A stretch of DNA of 64,000 nucleotides. Origin: Chloracidobacterium sp. Lineage in GTDB: Bacteria; Acidobacteriota; Blastocatellia; Pyrinomonadales; Pyrinomonadaceae. Below are positions 17,370 through 24,023 of the stretch, in pieces. The stretch's first letter is position 1; each line of letters opens with the position of its first letter. The notes under the pieces were generated by a model. It was not told the DNA's origin, made no database searches, and saw only the letters and a program-made list of their open reading frames with translations. The stretch lies in assembly GCA_016716365.1 (NCBI GenBank), contig JADJWM010000017.1, forward strand, positions 806,001-870,000. Direction: 5' to 3'. The translations under genes and the position numbers were made by a program.

Positions 17370-17398
17370 TTGACACCCCAGGCCGCCGAACCTAAAAT
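17370..17398 (+). promoter_or_regulatory. near-consensus promoter producing a leaderless ogg message
   Basis: TTGACA (17370-17375), exactly 17 bases, TAAAAT (17393-17398). The expected transcription start, six or seven bases beyond the -10 box, falls on or next to the ATG at 17404. No Shine-Dalgarno is possible. Confidence 0.65.
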
Positions 17399-17403
17399 TG
17401 CTT

Positions 17404-18075
17404 ATGCGACACCGCCGGGCCGACCCGCAAAAGATCGACTTGAGATCGATTCGCAAGACCCATAGGGACCGCCGCAGTGCGATCAGGCAGCGACTCGGGG
17501 AATTTGAGTCGCTACGGATGAACGGGACGGACGAGCGGCTTTGGGAAGAAATGGTCTATTGTTTCTTCACCGGAGGCTGTTCGGCAAAGATGGGGCTTAG
17601 GTCCGTATCGGCCGTCCGCAGCCTTCTCGCCGATGGAAACGAAAGCCAGCTTTCACGGGCCCTGACCGGAGTTCATCGTTATCCGAATGCCCGTTCGAGG
17701 TACATCGTCGCTTCGAGAAAGTTCCTGAACGAGAATTTCGGGATGAAGCTCAGAGATCTACTTGACGGGTTTGATTGTCCCATTGAGAGGCGCGATTGGC
17801 TGGTCAAGGAAAAGGGGATCAAGGGGTTAGGATATAAGGAAGCGAGTCATTTCCTGCGGAACGTCGGATTTAAGGGCTATGCGATCCTGGACAAGCACGT
17901 GCTTCGATGTCTTTGCGAGCTAAAAATAATCGACGACCCGAAGCCACCAAATTCGAGGTCAAGGTATCTAACCATTGAAGATAAGGTTAAACATCTTGCC
18001 AAAACTGTCCGTATAGATATTGATGAGCTGGACCTGGTCCTTTGGTCGATGAAGACCGGAGAGATCCTTAAATAA
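17404..18075 (+). CDS. ogg: N-glycosylase/DNA lyase, Ogg2-type 8-oxoguanine repair enzyme
   Basis: Removes 8-oxoguanine from DNA and nicks the abasic site. The 223-residue protein has the helix-hairpin-helix region GIKGLGYKEASHFLRNVG and then YAILDKHVLR. By family comparison the catalytic lysine is K145 (in GYKEAS) and the activating aspartate is D163 (in LDKH). This is the Ogg2 form, first known from archaea. The ATG at 17404 is chosen from the promoter geometry; an in-frame TTG two codons upstream is the alternative. The gene ends in the 5' arm of a hairpin shared with the next gene. Confidence 0.85.
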   Translation: MRHRRADPQKIDLRSIRKTHRDRRSAIRQRLGEFESLRMNGTDERLWEEMVYCFFTGGCSAKMGLRSVSAVRSLLADGNESQLSRALTGVHRYPNARSRYIVASRKFLNENFGMKLRDLLDGFDCPIERRDWLVKEKGIKGLGYKEASHFLRNVGFKGYAILDKHVLRCLCELKIIDDPKPPNSRSRYLTIEDKVKHLAKTVRIDIDELDLVLWSMKTGEILK

Positions 18076-18113
18076 CTCCCTCGCACGGCCGTCGCCGGCC
18101 CTGGAAGGGAGTT
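18074..18113 (+). promoter_or_regulatory. hairpin covering the ribosome binding site of the TPR-protease gene
   Basis: AACTCCCT (18074-18081) pairs with AGGGAGTT (18106-18113), with an inner GGCC/GGCC pair (18087-18090, 18097-18100). The 3' arm contains AAGGGAG, the Shine-Dalgarno of the gene starting at 18119. The 5' arm overlaps the ogg stop codon, so ribosomes finishing ogg could open it. There is no T tract, so a terminator is less likely. Confidence 0.5.
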
Positions 18114-18118
18114 TGGTT

Positions 18119-19705
18119 ATGAGAAAAGGTCGGAAAAGGGTTGACGCGTCTCTGCCGAATTCTGGTTCGGCACTGTCGTACGGCCTAATGGTGATTCTTC
18201 TTGCGATCGCCCCGCTTTTCGCGATCGCTGCCGACAAGGGCAAACCTGACCTGACCGACGATCCGAAACGACTTCTCAAACAAGCCGAAAAGCTCATCCG
18301 CAGGGGCGAGTTCGCCGAGGCCGAAAGGATGCTTAATGAGGCGAGCAAGGCCCTGGGCGATGATCCCTATCCCAAACTTCGCCTCGCTCAACTTTTCATC
18401 AAACAACGCCGGCTGACCGAAGCTTATGACATCGCATTCCCCGAGGCGAAGGCCGAGCCGAAGAATGCGTATGCCTTTGCGGTCCTTGGCGGCACGATGC
18501 TCGGCATCGGGCGGTTTCGCGACGCGAGGGCCCTTTTTTACAGCGCGATCAGGATCGACAAGAGTAACGCCTATGCATGGTACGGCTATGGGATGCTCGA
18601 ATTTTACGAGAATCGGATCAACGAAAGCCTTGCAAATCTCGAGGAGGCGGTCTATCACGACCCGAACGAGCCCGATTACGTCTTCGCGCTTGCGCAGGTC
18701 TCAGCCCGGGCGGAAAGGTACAAGGCCGCAGCCGATTCGTACAAACGATTCCTTTCGATATCTAAAGATACGGACGACGAGCGGCGGGTGCGCATCCGCG
18801 GCCTGATAAATTTCCTCACCTTCTTAGGCGACCGGCAGGTGCTGTACGCGACCGCCGGAGCCGACCGGACGACGGTCCCGGTTGTCCTGGCCGGAAACCG
18901 GCCGGTCGTCCAAATGGAGGTCAACGGCAGAGATGAGCCTCTCGATTTTGTTCTGGACACCGGCTCCGGCATCTCGGTCATCTCCGAGGAGACCGCGAAA
19001 CGCCTCAAGATCAGGCCGATAACAAAGGGAGGATTCGCCCGGGGGATCGGCGGCGATGGGCGTTTTGAGATCGTCTACGGTTTTGTCCGAGAGGTTCGGA
19101 TCGGCGATGTGGTTATCAGGAACGTGCCGGTCTACATTCGGAAGTTTCACTCCGACGGCCAGAAGATCGACGGATATATAGGCCTGTCGCTGATCTCGAA
19201 GTTCCTGACTACGCTTGACTACGGCAGCCTAACGTTCTCATTGGCAAAATCCTCTAGCGGCCGGTCGGCAAACCCGATAGACGAGAGCATCGCACTGCCT
19301 TTGCGGCTGACCTCGAGCGGGTTCCTGAGCGGCGAGGTGCAGTTGGCCGGGGTCGAGGCTCCTTTGAATTTTATCGTCGATACGGGAGCAAGCGTGTCGG
19401 TGATTTCCGACGAAGTGGCAAGCCTCGATGCGATCAGCCCGCACGAACAGCCCGAAAAAATGCGTGTCATCGGATCCGCCGGGGTGACCGAGGGTGTTTC
19501 GTCGTTTCAATTGCCGAGCGTGAGCTTTGGCCCCCACCTGAAGAGGGACATCACGGCGATCGCGCTGAACCTGGAGATGATCAACGAGGCGTCGGGGTTC
19601 CAGCAGGCCGGGATCCTCGGCGGCAACTTCCTGAAGAACTTCAAACTCACCTTCGATTTTAAGAATTCGCAGGTCACCTTCTCACCGCTCGATACCGTTC
19701 CGTGA
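18119..19705 (+). CDS. exported TPR protein with two retropepsin-like aspartyl protease domains
   Basis: About 528 residues. An N-terminal signal or anchor segment lies at 19-38 (MVILLAIAPLFAIA). TPR-like helical repeats run from about 48 to 220. Two single-domain pepsin-like halves follow: the first with FVLDTGSGISVI (D280) and a closing IGLSLISKF, the second with FIVDTGASVSVI (D421) and a closing ILGGNFLKNF. Both keep the DTG triad, so the pair could dimerise internally into one active site as in eukaryotic pepsins. The ATG at 18119 is set by GGAAGGGAG upstream; an in-frame TTG at 18113 is too close to that site. Substrate unknown. Confidence 0.8.
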   Translation: MRKGRKRVDASLPNSGSALSYGLMVILLAIAPLFAIAADKGKPDLTDDPKRLLKQAEKLIRRGEFAEAERMLNEASKALGDDPYPKLRLAQLFIKQRRLTEAYDIAFPEAKAEPKNAYAFAVLGGTMLGIGRFRDARALFYSAIRIDKSNAYAWYGYGMLEFYENRINESLANLEEAVYHDPNEPDYVFALAQVSARAERYKAAADSYKRFLSISKDTDDERRVRIRGLINFLTFLGDRQVLYATAGADRTTVPVVLAGNRPVVQMEVNGRDEPLDFVLDTGSGISVISEETAKRLKIRPITKGGFARGIGGDGRFEIVYGFVREVRIGDVVIRNVPVYIRKFHSDGQKIDGYIGLSLISKFLTTLDYGSLTFSLAKSSSGRSANPIDESIALPLRLTSSGFLSGEVQLAGVEAPLNFIVDTGASVSVISDEVASLDAISPHEQPEKMRVIGSAGVTEGVSSFQLPSVSFGPHLKRDITAIALNLEMINEASGFQQAGILGGNFLKNFKLTFDFKNSQVTFSPLDTVP

Positions 19706-19759
19706 CCGGTCCATACCCTCTGTTACAATGGTCCTAGCGCAGGACCGCCGGCTATTCAT

Positions 19760-20218
19760 ATGAAATTGAGCCTTTATCTTGAGACCTCGGTCATCGGGGC
19801 CTATCTTGACAGCACCGACACGTTTCGGCGCGATATGACGATCCGCTGGTTCGAAAGGGAATTGTCAGAGTACGAGGCATTCACATCGGTGCTGGTCGAG
19901 CGCGAGCTTGAGCGGATCGATGAACCGCACCGGACCGGCTATCTGCAGATCATCAAAGGACTTGACCGGCTTGAGCTGGTGGACGAGATCTCGATCCTTG
20001 CCGACGGCTACATCTCTCGGGGTATTTTCAGCCGGAAATATATGGCCGATGCTTTTCACGTCGCGATCGCCTCATTTCATAAGATCGATTATCTGGTCAC
20101 GTGGAATTTCGGGCATCTCGCGAACGTGCGAAAGCAGGCCCGGGTCCGCCTGTTCAACGCGGCGGCGGGCTTTTTTTCGCCGGCTATAGTGACGCCGGAG
20201 TTCCTGGTCCATAGCTAA
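19760..20218 (+). CDS. PIN-domain protein (VapC-like ribonuclease)
   Basis: 152 residues. The N terminus LSLYLETSVIGAYLD carries the first acidic residue of the PIN active site, and the central RKYMADAFHVAIAS and later LVTWNFGHLAN carry the others. PIN proteins of this type are Mg-dependent RNases, mostly toxins of type II pairs. No antitoxin is seen upstream, where the gap to the retropepsin gene is only 54 bases. The small gene just downstream is the best partner candidate. A TACAAT box at 19724-19729 may belong to its promoter. Confidence 0.8.
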   Translation: MKLSLYLETSVIGAYLDSTDTFRRDMTIRWFERELSEYEAFTSVLVERELERIDEPHRTGYLQIIKGLDRLELVDEISILADGYISRGIFSRKYMADAFHVAIASFHKIDYLVTWNFGHLANVRKQARVRLFNAAAGFFSPAIVTPEFLVHS

Positions 20219-20278
20219 TTTCGGTGTTTTCTTTCTTGACTAGGGGACGAAGGACGGACACCATCTATCTTGAAGAAG

Positions 20279-20506
20279 ATGTACCGCCGGCCAAGATTTT
20301 TGGAAGTCCTGATAAGCATCCGTGAGGAAATGGCGCGTGAAGCCGATTTTGACACGGACCTTTTCGGCGAGATCGTGAACTCAGGCCGAAGGCCGCGAAA
20401 GACGGAGAGCCATTCGCTGGCCGAAGGCCCGTCGAACGGGACGGCCTGGCATGAAGCGGCCGCGTCGCGGAAACGGAAACTCGGCCGTTCCGGCACGAAG
20501 ACCTGA
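20279..20506 (+). CDS. small protein, possible partner of the PIN-domain gene
   Basis: 75 residues. The first 30 form a helix pattern (RPRFLEVLISIREEMAREADFD) followed by DLFGEIVNSG and a basic, low-complexity tail. Similar short proteins next to PIN genes are familiar to me, but I cannot name a family with certainty. An in-frame TTG at 20270 is an alternative start. It lies 60 bases behind the PIN gene, so the order would be toxin first. If it is not an antitoxin its role is unknown. Confidence 0.55.
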   Translation: MYRRPRFLEVLISIREEMAREADFDTDLFGEIVNSGRRPRKTESHSLAEGPSNGTAWHEAAASRKRKLGRSGTKT

Positions 20507-20573
20507 TCCGCAACGGCACAGCACCCTTTTTCGCAGCCGCCAAAAAGCTAACACGCCGGCGATCAAGTTCCGG

Positions 20574-21167
20574 ATGGCCCGATACCTTATTTCACTTTCG
20601 ATCATTGCAGCGGTCGTGGCCGTTTCCGGCTACTTTTTTTTCCGTGATTATTGGGAGCACCGCTACGATGAACTGATCATCCGGCACGCCCGCGTATTCA
20701 ACCTTGACGAGCGGATCGTTTGGAGCCTGATCTATGAAGAAACGTGGTTCCAGGGTTGGAAGATCGGGGCCGCGGACGAGGTCGGGCTGATGCAGGTGAC
20801 GCCGACGGTGGGCCGGGAGTGGGCGAAAGAGACGGGCTTGAGCGAATTCGAGAAGCGTGCGGCCGAGGACCCCGTGGCTTTTTTGAGCGATGCCGAACAG
20901 AACATTCAGGTCGGGTGCTGGTACCTCGAAAAAGTTCGGGAACGCTACCGCGGCCGGCCGGCCGAGACCGCGATGATGCTTGCCGCCTATAATGCCGGGC
21001 CCAGCCGGGTCGAAGAGTGGACCCGGGGTGCGGAACCGAGGGAGCTTTCAGAATCCGACTTTGTCGCGAGGATCGCGATCCCTTCGACGAAAGCCTACGT
21101 GACCTCGATCCTGGATAGATACCGCGACACAGAAGCTCTTCGGCCCGGTCCCGAGCCGCCACGATGA
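20574..21167 (+). CDS. membrane-anchored lytic transglycosylase (SLT domain)
   Basis: 197 residues from the ATG at 20574, chosen because it places one membrane helix (residues 4-24, YLISLSIIAAVVAVSGYFFF) at the N terminus; an upstream in-frame ATG at 20451 would add an unlikely basic tail overlapping the small gene. The SLT fold follows: SLIYEETWF with the catalytic Glu, ADEVGLMQVTP, and AAYNAGPSRVEEW. These enzymes cut glycan strands to 1,6-anhydro-MurNAc. Its TGA overlaps the ATG of the amidohydrolase gene by four bases, so the two are translated together. Confidence 0.88.
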   Translation: MARYLISLSIIAAVVAVSGYFFFRDYWEHRYDELIIRHARVFNLDERIVWSLIYEETWFQGWKIGAADEVGLMQVTPTVGREWAKETGLSEFEKRAAEDPVAFLSDAEQNIQVGCWYLEKVRERYRGRPAETAMMLAAYNAGPSRVEEWTRGAEPRELSESDFVARIAIPSTKAYVTSILDRYRDTEALRPGPEPPR

Positions 21168-22435
21168 AGATCCTTGCCGCAAAGTTCGTCCTGCCGATCT
21201 CTTCCGGCCCGATCGAGAACGGCGCGGTGGCCGTTGACGGTTCGCGGATCGCCGCCGTAGGGCCCGCTGATTCCGTTAAAGCTTCATACCCGGACGCGAG
21301 CACGGAGGACTTTGGCGAGGCCGCGATCCTGCCCGGGTTCGTCAACTGCCATTCACACCTCGAACTGACGGCATTGCGCGGCGCGTTGGACGGCGTCGAG
21401 CACGATTTCCGGGCATGGTTGTTGAAGATAAATGATCTGCGGGCCGGGCTTACGGACGAGGACATCATCCGATGGGCGGCGGCCGGGGCCCGGGAAGGTG
21501 CGGCCGCGGGGGTTACATGTTTTGGCGACATCGGACGGTTCGGGCACGCCGGGGTCACGGCGTTGAAGGAAGTTGGGCTTCGCGGGATCGTTTTCCAGGA
21601 GACGGAGTTCTCGCCCGACAATTCGACAGCCGACGAAGATTTTCAGAAGCTGGGCGAAAAGTTCGAGAAGTTGAAAGAGGAAGAGACCGATCTTGTAAAG
21701 GTCGGCCTGTCTCCGCACTCGCCTTACACGGTCGGATCGCGGCTGTTCGAGCTGATCGCGCAGTATTCGATAATCAACCGGATCCCGCTCACGATCCACG
21801 CCGCAGAATCGGAAGATGAGATGCGGCTGATGACTCGCGGGGAGGGCTTCTTTGCCGGATTCTACGAAAGCATGGGCCTTGAATGGGCGAGTCCGCATTG
21901 CACGCCGATCGAGTATCTGGAAAGGCTAGGCGTGCTGTCCGCACGGCCGTTGCTCGCCCACTGCGTCCATGCTTCGGACAGCGATATCGCCCGGGTAGCG
22001 GCGAATGGAGCGAAGATCGCGCATTGCCCGAAATCGAATGCAAAATTCGGCCACGGCTGGGCACCGTTCGAGAAGTTTCTGGATGCGGGAATTTCCGTCG
22101 GCCTTGGCAGCGATTCGGTGGCGAGCAATAACGTCTGCGACCTGCTGGAAGAATCCCGTTTTGCATTGCTCGCTGCCCGCAACCGCGCCGACCGGAAACG
22201 CCCGCCCGGGCAGAAGCGCGACTGTGACGGAGCGTGCATTAATTTCCTGACCGCCAAGCAAGCCCTTGAGACAGCAACCTTGGGCGGCGCAAAAGCCCTG
22301 GGCCTGGACCACCTGATCGGTACTCTCGAACCAGGAAAACAGGCCGACATCGCCGTCGTTTCGCTGAATAATCCAGCCCAACAGCCGGTCAATGCCATTG
22401 AGGCCGCATTAGGTTTTCCTGGGGCGGCGTCGTAA
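21164..22435 (+). CDS. amidohydrolase of the TrzN/SAH-MTA deaminase group
   Basis: 423 residues. Metal-dependent deaminase features: CHSHLE (HxH), TIHAAES, LLAHCVHAS and GLGSDSVASN, the four metal and catalytic sites of the ATZ/TRZ-type branch. It may deaminate 5'-methylthioadenosine, S-adenosylhomocysteine, guanine, or aminodeoxyfutalosine of the menaquinone route; no neighbouring gene decides. The start overlaps the transglycosylase stop by ATGA. The amidohydrolase signature is sound, the substrate is not. Confidence 0.82.
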   Translation: MKILAAKFVLPISSGPIENGAVAVDGSRIAAVGPADSVKASYPDASTEDFGEAAILPGFVNCHSHLELTALRGALDGVEHDFRAWLLKINDLRAGLTDEDIIRWAAAGAREGAAAGVTCFGDIGRFGHAGVTALKEVGLRGIVFQETEFSPDNSTADEDFQKLGEKFEKLKEEETDLVKVGLSPHSPYTVGSRLFELIAQYSIINRIPLTIHAAESEDEMRLMTRGEGFFAGFYESMGLEWASPHCTPIEYLERLGVLSARPLLAHCVHASDSDIARVAANGAKIAHCPKSNAKFGHGWAPFEKFLDAGISVGLGSDSVASNNVCDLLEESRFALLAARNRADRKRPPGQKRDCDGACINFLTAKQALETATLGGAKALGLDHLIGTLEPGKQADIAVVSLNNPAQQPVNAIEAALGFPGAAS

Positions 22436-22629
22436 AATCTATGGCGGCCGATTGTTGTTGACGCTTGTCTTGGCGATCTCGATCTGCCGGTTTCAAACTT
22501 AATGACTCTGGGGGTAAGGACAGCGGAACAAATTCCTCGTTTTGAGAATATCGGCGAGTCGCTTGGGTTTTGAGAACCAAGAATCCCGCCGCCCTGCATC
22601 GTTCCGGCTAACGGGCTCTCAGTCCGGTC

Positions 22630-23459
22630 TCAGGCATATTCCGTAGCACCCATCAGGGCGAGAGCCTTTGCCGCATCGGCCTGGCGAAACTCATTCTTCA
22701 ATAAGAGCGCAATATCTTTGGCATGTTCACGAGAGCCCAAAGCCGCCAGACTGGCCGCGGACTCGGTACCTTTTGAAGATTCTCCAAGCATCGCGGACGA
22801 TCTCTTTCTAAATTTTTTCCTCTTTGTTTCGTGGAAAAGTGCGAGTCATCATCGTCGAATGCAAATTCGTTGTTCGTCATAATCGCGACGATCTCGTTGG
22901 TGAACTCAAGGGCCTTCATTTCGGCCAATGCCGAGATCGCTCCTGATCGGTCCGCGATTCTGGCTTTTTAACAACTTGGCGATATCAGGTTTGTATTCGG
23001 TTGCTTGCAATGCCCCAAGCGCTAACGCTGCACGGCCTCGGACAAATGTTGGGTTCTGAGGGTCGGTGAAGAGGGCCTTTCACGATCTTCGTCTTCGGGG
23101 GCCTGCACAAATAAAGAAGCTGCGGCTCTCTAGTCACAAATGTTTCTTTGAATCCGCGCGCCATTCAGCTTTGCGACCTCTTTGCTCGGCACTTTCAAAC
23201 GCTTTGAAAAAACCGAGAAATAGCAAGCTCACTTGACTCGTACGCATGGGTAAGCGTCCACATTTCGCCCGACATTCGACCAATGCATTTCTGATTAATG
23301 TTCAGGTACAGGTTGCGAAGCGCCGCGTCATTTTCAAGGATCGTCAATCTCTTCGGAGTCTGGATGGGGGCTGGGGCGGGGGGGGGAGGGGAAGGGAAGA
23401 AAGATAGCGAATAGTATCGCAAACAATCCGACCTTCGATCTTGGGTAAGTGATCCTCAT
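22630..23459 (-). pseudogene. decayed secreted HEAT-repeat gene
   Basis: Reading from an ATG at 23459, which overlaps the RelE stop, gives an exported N terminus (MRITYPRSKVGLFAILFAIF). The frame then shifts at a C-rich run (23363-23390), again near a T run around 23210, and again near 22950. Pieces in the successive frames are typical HEAT repeats: RGRAALALGALQATEYKPD, ALAEMKALEFTNEIVAIM, and LAALGSREHAKDIALLLK. The last piece stops at 22630. At least three shifts and an early stop make it non-functional as written. The remaining 194 bases to the amidohydrolase stop show no gene. Confidence 0.7.
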
Positions 23460-23749
23460 TCCGTCCGGTCTTTCCAATATTCCGGTTCCCGGCTGTGATG
23501 GGCGACAGCAACGATCAGGATATGATCCTGTTCAATTGAGTAAAGGAGTGAATACGGAAAGATGTTTACAATGTATCGTCTGACTTCGTCGGCGACTTTC
23601 GGCCATGATCGCGGATGGCGTTTCACCTGCTCGATCGCCTTGTCAATACATGCGGAAAAGCGGAATTCCAGAGCCGGATCTTCTCGAAAGTAAAATGCAG
23701 TTGCTTCTTCGAGGTCGTCGAGCGCCCCTGCTTCCCATCGATATTTCAT
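23456..23749 (-). CDS. RelE/ParE-family toxin
   Basis: 97 residues with the usual plasmid-stabilisation fold: YRWEAGALDDLEEATAFY at the N terminus, RHPRSWPKV in the centre, RRYIVNIFPYSLLYSIE and a C-terminal VAVAHHSREPEYW with the conserved His and Arg residues. Targets in the family are ribosome-bound mRNA or gyrase; I cannot tell which. It overlaps the upstream antitoxin by four bases and its TGA overlaps the start of the HEAT pseudogene. Confidence 0.88.
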   Translation of the reverse strand: MKYRWEAGALDDLEEATAFYFREDPALEFRFSACIDKAIEQVKRHPRSWPKVADEVRRYIVNIFPYSLLYSIEQDHILIVAVAHHSREPEYWKDRTE

Positions 23750-23982
23750 CCTCGAACGCGCTTTCGCATTTCCGACAACCCCGACGGTCCATCTATCGTC
23801 CCAGAAACACCTGACCGCACGTTTTCCAAGCGACGGACTGCCAATCTTACCCAGGCGTCATTGGTCTCATCAGTTGACGGAAAGTCTTTCAAACTTTCGT
23901 TTAGCCTATCCGCAAGTTGCGAACGTTCGGCGATCGGTAAGGCCAACGCGGCTTGGGTGATCTCATCGGCTGTCTTTTCCAT
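23746..23982 (-). CDS. addiction-module antitoxin, putative (PF09720-like)
   Basis: 78 residues. The segment ALALPIAERSQLADRLNESL is the amphipathic helix hallmark of this addiction-module component, followed by an acidic turn (STDETNDAWVRL) and a basic tail. It is translated immediately before the toxin and overlaps its ATG. In such pairs the antitoxin wraps the toxin C-terminally and represses the operon. Confidence 0.8.
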   Translation of the reverse strand: MEKTADEITQAALALPIAERSQLADRLNESLKDFPSTDETNDAWVRLAVRRLENVRSGVSGTIDGPSGLSEMRKRVRG

Positions 23983-23990
23983 ACGGCTAA

Positions 23991-24020
23991 AGAATACTGC
24001 GCTTCGTTGGTCCCGTTCAA
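23991..24020 (-). promoter_or_regulatory. predicted promoter of the toxin-antitoxin pair
   Basis: On the minus strand TTGAAC (24020-24015), 18 bases, TATTCT (23996-23991). The transcript would begin about two bases before the antitoxin ATG, so this is near-leaderless. It lies in the 41-base gap behind the S9 peptidase stop. Confidence 0.4.
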
Positions 24021-24023
24021 CAC

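Larger units (their letters stand above)
17097..17403. other. divergent intergenic region between dacB and ogg
   Basis: About 307 bases without a gene, between a minus-strand and a plus-strand start. It holds a promoter candidate at each end (17160-17190 minus, 17370-17398 plus). The middle (about 17210-17340) is AT-rich and I see no conserved RNA, repeat or reading frame in it. Confidence 0.6.
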
